From contig CAIRGA010000062.1 of NCBI GenBank assembly GCA_903877935.1, positions 1-36,662 on the forward strand: a stretch of DNA of 36,662 nucleotides, read 5' to 3'. A program made the position numbers and the translations under genes. This document shows positions 18,340 through 27,054 of this stretch, piece after piece. Numbering within the stretch: position 1 is the stretch's first letter; each line of letters begins with the position of its first letter. This stretch comes from an uncultured Hyphomicrobiales bacterium. Its GTDB lineage: Bacteria; Pseudomonadota; Alphaproteobacteria; Rhizobiales; Beijerinckiaceae. The notes under the pieces are model-generated. The model was not told where the DNA came from and did no database searches. It worked only from the letters and a program-made list of their open reading frames with translations.

Positions 18340-20766
18340 ATGAAGACGAGTGCAAAAGTAGTGGTGATTGGCGGCGGCGTCGTCGGTTGTTCGGTTCTTT
18401 ATCATCTCACCAAAGCGGGCTGGACGGATGTTATGCTCATCGAGCGTGCCGAATTGACCGCAGGGTCCACTTGGCATGCTGCCGGCGGCTTCCACACGCT
18501 GAATGGAGATCCGAATGTCGCCAAGCTCCAACAATACACCGTCGAGCTCTATAAAGAGATCGAGGAACTATCGGGCGTCGCCTGCGGCCTGCATCTGACC
18601 GGCGGCGTCATGCTCGCTGGCACCGAAGACCGGATGGATTGGCTGAAAATGGCCCATGCCAAAGGCCGCTATCTCGGCATGCACACGGAAATCATCTCCG
18701 CCGAAGAAGCCAAGAAGCGCATGCCCCTGATCGACGAGAAGCATTTCGTCGGCGCGATGTATGATCCTTTGGAAGGCCATCTAGATCCCTACGGCACCAC
18801 GCATGCTTACGCTAAAAGCGCGAAGATCAACGGCGCTGAAATTGTCGTGCGCAACCGCGTGTTGGAACTCAACCAACGCGAAGATGGCACGTGGGATGTT
18901 GTCACCGAGCAAGGCACCGTGCACGCCGAACATGTCGTGAATGCCGGCGGCCTATGGGCGCGTGAAGTCGGCCGCATGGTAGGCCTGGAGCTGCCCATTC
19001 TCGCGATGGAACATATGTATCTGCTAACGGAAGATATTCCGGAAGTAGCCGAAGCCAATAAAACCACGGGCAAAGAAGTCATCACGGCACTCGATTTCGA
19101 AGGCGAAATCTATACCCGCCAAGAACGCGGCGGCATGTTGATGGGCACCTATGAAAAGGCTGCAAAACCTTGGTCCGAACAAGAAACACCATGGGACTTC
19201 GGGCAAAATTTGTTGGAGCCTGATCTTGATCGTATCGCGCCCGAACTTGAAGTAGGCTTCGAGCACTTCCCGTCTTACGGCAATACCGGCATCAAAAAAA
19301 TCATCAATGGCCCTTTCACCTTTGCGCCCGATGGTAATCCGCTGGTTGGCCCGATCCGTGGCTTGAAAAATTTCTGGGTCGCCTGCGGTGTTATGGCTGG
19401 CTTCTCGCAAGGTGGCGGCGTTGGTCTCGCACTTTCAAACTGGATCGTTAAAGGCGATCCGGGCTTCGACGTTTGGGGCATGGATGTCGCGCGTTATGGC
19501 GATTATGCAACGCTTGCCTATACCAATGCGAAAGTGCGTGAGAATTATTCGCGCCGTTTCCGCATTCGTTTCCCGAATGAAGAATTGCCCGCTGGTCGCC
19601 CGTTCCGCACCACGCCGATCTACGATCGCCTTCTCGCTGACAATGCCGTTATGGGCGAGAGCTATGGTTTAGAATATCCACTCTGGTTTGCGCCTAAGGG
19701 AATGGATGCTAAGGAGGTCTTCTCCTTCCGTCGCTCAACCGATTTTCCGCATGTCGGTAACGAAGTGAACCGCGTTCGCACCGCAGTCGGTGTGATGGAA
19801 ACATCGGGTTACGCAAAATACCGCGTCACAGGCGAAGGCGCAGAAGCATGGCTTTCCCATATGCTCGCCAATAAAATTCCGGCGACAGGCCGCATGGTGT
19901 TAACGCCCATGCTGAATGACAATGGCAAACTGATCGGTGATTTCACACTTGCAAAATTGGGCGCGGAAGAATTTTTGATCATCGGCTCAGGCCCAGCCGA
20001 GCAATATCATATGCGTTGGTTTGAAGCGCATCTGCCAGCATCAGGCGTGCAGATTGAAGCTTTGGGCCTCAATTTGGTTGGCCTTTCGATTGCGGGTCCA
20101 AATTCGCGTGACTTGCTCGCAAAACTAACGTCGAAAGATGTATCAAGTTCAGCATTCCCATTCATGGCAATTCGCAAAATGGATCTTGGTCCAATCCCCG
20201 CGATTGTTGGCCGCGTAACCTTTACCGGCGACTTGGGGTACGAAATTTGGGTTAAGCCTGAATATCAACGCGCCTTGCTCAATCTTGTCTTGCACCATGG
20301 CGAGGATCTGGGCATCGGCCATTTTGGCTTACGTGCCTTAAACTCCATGCGGCTAGAAAAGAATTTCGGCACATGGGCGCGGGAATACCGCCCGATCTAT
20401 GGCGCTCTTGAAGGGGGCTTGGGTCGCTTTGTCGATCTTAAAAAGAACGACTTTATCGGCCGCACCAAAGCAGCGGAAGAAAAGGAAAACGGCGGATCAC
20501 TGCGTCTCATTACTTTCAAGGTTGATGCAACGGACGCCGATTGCATGGGCGACGAACCAATCTGGCACGATGGCAAAGTGGTCGGCTGGATTACATCAGG
20601 CGGTTATGGCCATTGGGTCAAAGCCTCGATCGCGATGGGCTATGTACCAAAAGAGCTAGCAGACAAAACCGATGGCTTTGAGATCGAAGTGATTGGCGAA
20701 CGCCGCAAGGCCCATCCGATCCGCGAAACGCTCTTCGATCCAAAGGGCGAGAAAATGCGGGGGTGA
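18340..20766 (+). CDS. FAD-dependent oxidoreductase + GcvT/aminomethyltransferase fusion (dimethylglycine/sarcosine dehydrogenase-like)
   Basis: 808 aa; VVIGGGVVGCSVLYHLTKAGWTDVMLIERAELTAGSTWHAAGG (His in the position used for covalent flavin in DMGDH-type enzymes); C-terminal GcvT region (YRVTGEGAEAWLSHMLANKIP, GDLGYEIWV, ALNSMRLEKNFGTWAREY). Confidence 0.92.
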   Translation: MKTSAKVVVIGGGVVGCSVLYHLTKAGWTDVMLIERAELTAGSTWHAAGGFHTLNGDPNVAKLQQYTVELYKEIEELSGVACGLHLTGGVMLAGTEDRMDWLKMAHAKGRYLGMHTEIISAEEAKKRMPLIDEKHFVGAMYDPLEGHLDPYGTTHAYAKSAKINGAEIVVRNRVLELNQREDGTWDVVTEQGTVHAEHVVNAGGLWAREVGRMVGLELPILAMEHMYLLTEDIPEVAEANKTTGKEVITALDFEGEIYTRQERGGMLMGTYEKAAKPWSEQETPWDFGQNLLEPDLDRIAPELEVGFEHFPSYGNTGIKKIINGPFTFAPDGNPLVGPIRGLKNFWVACGVMAGFSQGGGVGLALSNWIVKGDPGFDVWGMDVARYGDYATLAYTNAKVRENYSRRFRIRFPNEELPAGRPFRTTPIYDRLLADNAVMGESYGLEYPLWFAPKGMDAKEVFSFRRSTDFPHVGNEVNRVRTAVGVMETSGYAKYRVTGEGAEAWLSHMLANKIPATGRMVLTPMLNDNGKLIGDFTLAKLGAEEFLIIGSGPAEQYHMRWFEAHLPASGVQIEALGLNLVGLSIAGPNSRDLLAKLTSKDVSSSAFPFMAIRKMDLGPIPAIVGRVTFTGDLGYEIWVKPEYQRALLNLVLHHGEDLGIGHFGLRALNSMRLEKNFGTWAREYRPIYGALEGGLGRFVDLKKNDFIGRTKAAEEKENGGSLRLITFKVDATDADCMGDEPIWHDGKVVGWITSGGYGHWVKASIAMGYVPKELADKTDGFEIEVIGERRKAHPIRETLFDPKGEKMRG

Positions 20767-20784
20767 GAGGAAGGAAGCGCGATT

Positions 20785-20835
20785 GCCTCTCCCATAAGGG
20801 AGAGGGTGGCCCCCGAACGGGGGTCGGGTGAGGGC
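20785..20835. repeat. REP-like palindromic intergenic repeat, copy 1
   Basis: CCTCTCCCATAAGGGAGAGGGTGGCCCCCGAACGGGGGTCGGGTGAGGG: two hairpins (CCTCTCCC/GGGAGAGG and CCCCCG/CGGGGG). Confidence 0.7.
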
Positions 20836-20888
20836 CTAATGGTAGCCGCCGAAAGCTCAACCGGAGCAGCTAAAAAATATCTGTCATT

Positions 20889-20935
20889 CCCTCATCCGTC
20901 GCGTCCCGCGACACCTTCTCCCCAACGGGAGAAGG
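20889..20935. repeat. REP-like palindromic intergenic repeat, copy 2 (opposite orientation)
   Basis: CCCTCATCCGTCGCGTCCCGCGACACCTTCTCCCCAACGGGAGAAGG; its reverse complement has the same layout as copy 1 (C-rich hairpin, GGTG, GC hairpin, GATGAGGG). Confidence 0.7.
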
Positions 20936-20962
20936 AAGCGTATTGGGGGCATCGGCGAGCCC

Positions 20963-22498
20963 TCAAAAATCCGTAGGCGCTCCACCTTCGGCCTTGCGCT
21001 TAGCAACAAAAGCCTCAAGCTCACCGTGAACCGCGTCATCGATCGGCGGCGGTGTATAGGCTGCAAGCTTTTCTTTATACAAACGATTGGCTTTATCATA
21101 AGCCGTCGGCGAGCCTGCTTCTTGCCAAGTCTCGTAATTCCGCCAATCGGAAATCATCGGCGCAAAGAACGCGTTGCGATATCGCGATTGCGTATGCTCG
21201 CAGCCAAAGAAATGCCCGCCAGGCCCCACTTCCTTCATCGCGTCAAAGCCTAGATCATCATCGGTAAAGGCAAGCGGCCGCATGAATTCGGTCAACATGC
21301 CCAAGAGATCCGCATCAATTACCATCTTCTCGAATGATGCATGCAAGCCGCCTTCCATCCAGCCGGCCGCATGCATAATAAGATTACCGCCACCCATAAT
21401 CGCGCCCCATAAAGAGAATACGCTTTCATAGGCTGCTTGCGCATCAATTGTATTCGCCGCGCAGGTATTGGATGACCGATACGGCACGCCATAACGCCGC
21501 GCGAGTTGGCCACCAATGATGGCCGACTTCATTTGCTCCGGCGTTCCAAAAGCCGGCGCACCTGATTTCATATCGACATTCGATGTAAACGCTCCATACA
21601 CAAAAGGCGCACCGGGATTAACGCTTTGCGTGAACACAAGTCCCGCAAGCGCTTCTGCGTTTTGTTCAACAATCGCACCGGCAATCGTTACAGGTGCCAT
21701 AGCACCCGCGAGCGTAAACGGCGTCAACACAATCGGCTGATTGCGCTTTGCCATTTGAATAATGCCTTCCATCATCGGCACATCAAGGCGAAGCGGTGAG
21801 TTGGAATTGATAATCGTAAACACGGACGGTTCACGATCAAGCGTCGCATCATCAATACCACGCGCAATCCGCACGAGTTCAAGCGCATCGATGTTACGTT
21901 CAGCACCAAGCGAATAAGCATGTACCGCTTTATCCGACAAAGTGAGCATATCGTAGAGCGCATCGAGATGACGCACAGAGGCATGAATATCGGCCGGCTC
22001 AACCGGATACCCACCCCATAAATGCACCGCATCCAAACTCTGCCCAAGGCGAATGAGGTTTTGATAATCAACACGATTGCCGGGCCTGCGTCCGCCATCA
22101 CGATCTGCGGCATTGGGTGCACTCGCTACCGAGCAAAACGCCACTGCATCGCCACCAATGGTTAGATTATTTTCAGGGTTACGCGCATGCAGCGTGAAGG
22201 TCTTTGGTGCTAATCCGATTTTGGACTCAACAAGGTCGCGCGGAAAACGCACGCGGCGCGTTTCTTCATCAACAATCGCGCCTTCTTTTTTCAATATCGC
22301 GCGCGCACCATCATGCAAAACATCAATGCCCAACTCTTCCAAAACACGCAGCGATTCCTGATGGATCCGTTCAATCTGCTCCGGTGTTGCAAGTTCTACG
22401 GCGGCAAACGGGCGACGTGGTTGTGGAGCCCTTGGCTGCTTTCCTGCGCGTTCCGCACGGCCAGCGCGGCGGCGGCCGCCTTCACTCATCAATTCCAT
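20963..22498 (-). CDS. Trimethylamine methyltransferase (MttB) superfamily protein, no pyrrolysine
   Basis: 511 aa uninterrupted ORF; ATPEQIERIHQESLRVLEELGIDVLHDGA, PFTLAGAMAPVTIAGAIVEQNAEALAGLVFTQSVNPGAPFVYG, ANTIDAQAAYES, HAAGWMEGGL typical of the MttB family. Confidence 0.93.
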   Translation of the reverse strand: MELMSEGGRRRAGRAERAGKQPRAPQPRRPFAAVELATPEQIERIHQESLRVLEELGIDVLHDGARAILKKEGAIVDEETRRVRFPRDLVESKIGLAPKTFTLHARNPENNLTIGGDAVAFCSVASAPNAADRDGGRRPGNRVDYQNLIRLGQSLDAVHLWGGYPVEPADIHASVRHLDALYDMLTLSDKAVHAYSLGAERNIDALELVRIARGIDDATLDREPSVFTIINSNSPLRLDVPMMEGIIQMAKRNQPIVLTPFTLAGAMAPVTIAGAIVEQNAEALAGLVFTQSVNPGAPFVYGAFTSNVDMKSGAPAFGTPEQMKSAIIGGQLARRYGVPYRSSNTCAANTIDAQAAYESVFSLWGAIMGGGNLIMHAAGWMEGGLHASFEKMVIDADLLGMLTEFMRPLAFTDDDLGFDAMKEVGPGGHFFGCEHTQSRYRNAFFAPMISDWRNYETWQEAGSPTAYDKANRLYKEKLAAYTPPPIDDAVHGELEAFVAKRKAEGGAPTDF

Positions 22499-22631
22499 CT
22501 TGCATTCCTCACAATCCGAAAGCGCCTATTTTCGATTTAAATCTATCCGCTCACCGCCCACCCGCAAAGCATGATCCAGTGCGGGTGACATATGTTTTCT
22601 AGATAGCGCCCACTTTTAAAGTTCGCCTGCC

Positions 22632-24272
22632 TTAGGCACGTCTGCGCCGACTTTCACGACGGCCCCGTGCAAGTGGCTCATTATCGCTGATCTCAACCCG
22701 GGTTGCTAACAGTGGGAACGCCTCGGTGCGGTGCGGAATACCCATCGCGCCAATTTGCTCGGCTTGGAAATCAGCGTCAAGAACAGTCTCGATGACACGC
22801 GTTTCACGCGCGAGCCTCGCCATTCCCTCGCGCGCAGATCGGCTCAACAGCGCCGCTTTAGCGCCTTGCAATGCCGCATTCTCAACGAAGGATATGGCGT
22901 TCGGATCGCAATCGGGAAACAATCCAATGATCGCAGCGTGCAATGGGTCAATGCTCACACCCGACCCACCCGTCAGAACCACACGGTCAATTCGATCGCC
23001 ACCATGACGCTTCAACAAAATACGTGCCGCTGCCTGAACCGCCGCTTTCGCCATTTGCAAGCTACGAACATCATGTTGCGTCAGAGCAATGCGCGGCTCA
23101 GCCTCACGCACCAGATAGGTCGAGGAGCGATACTCCTCTCTTATTCGGGGCGTCAGCGATGCCTTGACGGGATCAATCGTTCCATCGCGTCCCATCAGGC
23201 CTGCTAAACGTAATTCTGCCAACGCATCAATTAATCCAGCGCGGCAAAACCCGCCAATATCGAGCGCCTCAATGGAGGGCGTAAATTCTGGCTCGTCTGA
23301 CCAATAAGGTGACCCAATAACCTGATAGCGCGGCTCAAAGGTTTCAGGATCAATGCGAAGCGAATGAATTGCCCCCGGCACCGCATGTCGACCCGCTTCG
23401 AGCTGCACCCCTTCAAGCGCTGAGCCTGCAGGCGGCGCTGCTGCAAACATTCGGCCTTTCGAACCAAGTACAATTTCAGTCGTCGTGCCAATGTCGATGA
23501 GTAGCGTAACCTCATCACCCTGCCCCATCCCGCAATGATAGGCAGCGGCCAGCACGTCACTGCCAACATGCCCTCCGATCAAAGGCAAGGCATGCACCAT
23601 CGCGCCAGGTGCAAGCGGAAGTCCCAGCTCGTTGGCTGGCACATCAAACGCCTCAGCCAACACTGGCGTGTAAGGCGCAGTGCCGAGTTCGGACGGGTCA
23701 AGTCCAATCATCAGATGATGCATAACGGGATCAGCGACAAAGACCACATCGAGGATCTGCTCGCTTACAAGTCCCGCCTCGGCGGCAAGGGCTTCAACAG
23801 CCGCCTTAATCGAAGACCGGATCAACGACGTCATCTCGGCAAAGCCACCGGCCGTGGTCATCCCATACGCAACCCGACTGATCGGGTCGGAGCCAAAGCG
23901 GATGAGCGGATTTATGATGCTTTTTTGTGCAATTTGATCGCCATTGACCAGATTATTGAGCGAAACATGTATCGAACTGGCTCCAACATCTATCCCAAAC
24001 CCCGCTGGGACTATCTGATCGGGCCTCTGTACTACCACAACCCTATTGTTATTCACTCCAATTTGCACGGTCCAGTCCGACTTGCGCAAACGCTGTTGAA
24101 GTACTCGTAAAGTATCAAGGCCTATCTCGATCCCAAAAATCGAATATTGCTCCGCGAGTGCTAAAGCAAGACGACGGGCATCGCTAGAAGGGTCATGTAT
24201 ATCAGGCTCCGTTACTGTGACTGTACAGTAACGAATTACTTGATCAGATTGTGCGGCAAAATCCGCTTTCAA
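22632..24272 (-). CDS. ASKHA-domain (DUF4445) corrinoid-activation protein, RACo-like, lacking the N-terminal 2Fe-2S domain
   Basis: 546 aa; GFGIDVGASSIHVSL, INPLIRFGSDPISRVAYG, VTLLIDIGTTTEIVLG, VVLTGGSGVSIDP. Begins at the linker that normally follows the ferredoxin domain; no Cys cluster. Confidence 0.88.
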   Translation of the reverse strand: MKADFAAQSDQVIRYCTVTVTEPDIHDPSSDARRLALALAEQYSIFGIEIGLDTLRVLQQRLRKSDWTVQIGVNNNRVVVVQRPDQIVPAGFGIDVGASSIHVSLNNLVNGDQIAQKSIINPLIRFGSDPISRVAYGMTTAGGFAEMTSLIRSSIKAAVEALAAEAGLVSEQILDVVFVADPVMHHLMIGLDPSELGTAPYTPVLAEAFDVPANELGLPLAPGAMVHALPLIGGHVGSDVLAAAYHCGMGQGDEVTLLIDIGTTTEIVLGSKGRMFAAAPPAGSALEGVQLEAGRHAVPGAIHSLRIDPETFEPRYQVIGSPYWSDEPEFTPSIEALDIGGFCRAGLIDALAELRLAGLMGRDGTIDPVKASLTPRIREEYRSSTYLVREAEPRIALTQHDVRSLQMAKAAVQAAARILLKRHGGDRIDRVVLTGGSGVSIDPLHAAIIGLFPDCDPNAISFVENAALQGAKAALLSRSAREGMARLARETRVIETVLDADFQAEQIGAMGIPHRTEAFPLLATRVEISDNEPLARGRRESRRRRA

Positions 24273-25261
24273 TGACGCCTGCGTCCCGCCCGACGATCAC
24301 CACCCTCGTTCTTCGATGGCGGCGATTGGAGCGCTCCAAGCAATTGAATTACCTTGTCTTCTTCAGGCCTTGCACCCTGTGCGTGAGCCGTTACAGCCGC
24401 CCGAATGGCCGCCAGATGATTGAATCCCGTTCCGCAGCATCCGCCAACGATCCGTACACCCGAATCCACCGCAAGACAGGCGTAATCGGACATTAATTCC
24501 GGCGTACCTGAATAATGAATGTGCTCGCCTACAAAATGAGGAATTCCGGCATTTGCCTTCGCAATAATCGGAATTCCAGCCTCTTTTGCCGTCATTCCGA
24601 GAACGCTCATCACCAAATCGGACGCCCCAACGCCGCAATTCGCTCCAATCGCCAATGGCTTCGGGTCAAGTGTCTGAGCAAATTCAACCAGCCCCTCAGG
24701 CGTGATACCCATCATCGTCCGTCCCGCGGTGTCGAAACTGGCCGTGAAGGTATAGGGCAGGCCTACCTTGATTGCAGCATGGGCAGCGGCACGGATTTCT
24801 TCGATCGACGACATTGTCTCAATCCAGGCGACATCGGCTCCACCAGCCTTAAGTCCCTGCATTTGGTCAATAAATACCTCAACAGCCTCTTCTTCCGTCA
24901 AGGGTCCCAGCGGAGCAAACAGGTCACCCGTTGGCCCAACCGAACCAGCCACAACGACCGGCCTACCTGCTTTGGCAGCAACCGTCTTGGCTAGTCCTGC
25001 GGCAAGCTTATTGATCTCTTGTGCGCGATCTTGAAGGCCATGCAGCATCAAACGCCGCGAATTGCCGCCAAACGTGTTGGTTAGAATGATATCCGCGCCG
25101 GAATCGATAAATCCCTGATGCAGCGCCATTACCCGGTCAGGGTGTTCTAAATTCCAAACCTCAGGCGCTTCGCCCGCCACAAGGCCCATTTCGAACAGGT
25201 TTGTACCTGTTGCCCCATCAGCGATAAGGACTTTGCCCGATGACAGAAGAGAAGCCAGCAT
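24269..25261 (-). CDS. Betaine-homocysteine S-methyltransferase-like protein (Hcy-binding domain)
   Basis: 330 aa; LIADGATGTNLFEMGL, ILTNTFGGNSRRL, GANCGVG and RIVGGCCGTGFNH zinc-binding Cys motifs. Confidence 0.92.
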   Translation of the reverse strand: MLASLLSSGKVLIADGATGTNLFEMGLVAGEAPEVWNLEHPDRVMALHQGFIDSGADIILTNTFGGNSRRLMLHGLQDRAQEINKLAAGLAKTVAAKAGRPVVVAGSVGPTGDLFAPLGPLTEEEAVEVFIDQMQGLKAGGADVAWIETMSSIEEIRAAAHAAIKVGLPYTFTASFDTAGRTMMGITPEGLVEFAQTLDPKPLAIGANCGVGASDLVMSVLGMTAKEAGIPIIAKANAGIPHFVGEHIHYSGTPELMSDYACLAVDSGVRIVGGCCGTGFNHLAAIRAAVTAHAQGARPEEDKVIQLLGALQSPPSKNEGGDRRAGRRRH

Positions 25262-25457
25262 GAAGAATACCCTTTTTTCGAAACGATTGAATTCATTTAT
25301 GCGCTTGGGTAATCCCCGCCAAGAGAAATTACATCTAAAAAATCAAAGATATAGGTCAGAAAAATTAATCCCCGACAATTAATGGCCTCTGCGCGCTAAA
25401 TCTTTGACCTCGGGGAGCGATTTGGCATAGCCTCACGCCTAATGGAATAGGCTTCAA

Positions 25458-26129
25458 ATGGACGTCAAAGCGATGAAAACGATCGATCTTGTTTCAGATC
25501 AGGGCAATAGCCCGGATCTAGCTGATGCGGTTAGACGCGCAAGAATCGAGCGCGCAGAGAAGACAGGTATCGCTAACGATTTGATCGCGGCTGAATGTAG
25601 CCGTCTCGAAATTTTGCACAACCATCTAAAGCCGATCTTACAACAACTTCCACGCGACGCAGATTTGTTCAATCACGGACTAGTGGGCGGGGAACGGCCG
25701 AGACTCTATATCGATATGATTTCATTTATCGAAATGAGCCGCGATCGTCGTACTTATCGGTTTTTGATGGACACCCCCTCGGGTCGGCAATTGCTCGGCG
25801 AAAGTGACGATGCCGCCATCATGGCAAATGCCGTTACGAACTACCTTGGAAAACGCCTCGTCGAACGGGAAGCCGCTCTGTCCAATGCACTATCGTTTGA
25901 ACCCGTTGAGCGAAAAGATGAACAGTCTCCGCTTGAACTCGAACATGCGTCAACGGTTACATCCATTCCGGTTATCACCGAAGCGAGCGAACGAAGTGGC
26001 GTAAATTACTTTCTAATTTTCATCATCGGTTTGGCTGCGGGAATTGCGTCAGTTTATGTCGGAACCAATTGGGATGGCGTATTTTTACCCGAAATCGCCA
26101 AAATTTTTAGTTTATTTAGCGCTCGATGA
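25458..26129 (+). CDS. Hypothetical protein with a single C-terminal transmembrane helix
   Basis: 223 aa; charged N-terminal region, C-terminal YFLIFIIGLAAGIASVYVG hydrophobic helix; no recognised domain. Confidence 0.7.
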   Translation: MDVKAMKTIDLVSDQGNSPDLADAVRRARIERAEKTGIANDLIAAECSRLEILHNHLKPILQQLPRDADLFNHGLVGGERPRLYIDMISFIEMSRDRRTYRFLMDTPSGRQLLGESDDAAIMANAVTNYLGKRLVEREAALSNALSFEPVERKDEQSPLELEHASTVTSIPVITEASERSGVNYFLIFIIGLAAGIASVYVGTNWDGVFLPEIAKIFSLFSAR

Positions 26130-26135
26130 GCAAAC

Positions 26136-27023
26136 TCAAGCCATAAGCTTCAATGTGCCAATAGGCCCAATTTCTCCCGATTCAAGCAATCCACGCGTGT
26201 GACCTGCAATCGCAATGCCGGTTTCTGTCATGTCAAAATCAAAAATATGATAGCCGGCACGGTGTCCGGGTGTCCCCCTAGCAGCCGAGGCCGATGGCGC
26301 ACCAACAACAGGCACGAGCCCATCTGGGCCTTCAAGATACGCGATCGAGGTTCTGTGATTATGGCCGTGGAGGATGAGTTCCGCACCCGTTTCGGCAATA
26401 ATCGCCTCAAACTCAGCGGCATCCGTCAAAGTCCTGCCGGGCTTCGCACCACCTCGATAGGGGGGATGGTGAATAAGAATAACCCTTGCCAACCCTTGTG
26501 TTTTTAAGAATTTTAGGGCGCTCTTGAGATCATCGCGCTGCCTTTGGCCTAAGCGCCCGGTGGCCAACAAAGGCCATGTCGAAATACCTGACGACAATCC
26601 CACAATGGCCAAGGGACCCATCATTCGGATGTAGGGAAACCCCTCAAACCGGCCGGAATCGGTTGTCATCCAAGGCCCCCAATGTTTTCCAATTTCCGGC
26701 TGAGCCGAAGAAACATAGGAATCATGATTACCGGGAACAACACTAGCAGTAGTCGGGCTGCCAAGCCGGCCCATAAATTCTGCCGCAGGGCCAAATTCAG
26801 ACGGCAACGAAATATTGATCAAATCGCCTGTGCACGCGATATGACTCGGCGCTTGAGCCTGAATATCCGCCACAATTCGACCGAGAAGCGCCATATCATG
26901 CGAGGTTCGCCGCCGTAACGACCAGTTCACAAAGCCCGCAAACCGCTTTCCAATAAGTTCGGATGGGCGGGGATCGGGAATGGGGCCGAGATGGGGATCG
27001 GAAAGGTGAACGAGACGAAACAT
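26136..27023 (-). CDS. Metallophosphoesterase
   Basis: 295 aa; VHLSDPHLGP, IACTGDLIN, VVPGNHDSYV, ILIHHPPYRGG, LILHGHNHRT calcineurin-like signatures. Confidence 0.95.
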   Translation of the reverse strand: MFRLVHLSDPHLGPIPDPRPSELIGKRFAGFVNWSLRRRTSHDMALLGRIVADIQAQAPSHIACTGDLINISLPSEFGPAAEFMGRLGSPTTASVVPGNHDSYVSSAQPEIGKHWGPWMTTDSGRFEGFPYIRMMGPLAIVGLSSGISTWPLLATGRLGQRQRDDLKSALKFLKTQGLARVILIHHPPYRGGAKPGRTLTDAAEFEAIIAETGAELILHGHNHRTSIAYLEGPDGLVPVVGAPSASAARGTPGHRAGYHIFDFDMTETGIAIAGHTRGLLESGEIGPIGTLKLMA

Positions 27024-27054
27024 CGCGCATCCCTGCCCGCCATCCTTCCTCCCG

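Noticed and set aside
20963-22498. Pyrrolysine-encoding MttB
   Set aside because: The 511-aa frame is uninterrupted, so there is no in-frame amber codon; it belongs to the non-pyrrolysine MttB group.
23535-24110. 191-aa plus-strand ORF opposite the ASKHA gene
   Set aside because: Shadow ORF; no motifs, and the opposite strand has strong ASKHA signatures.
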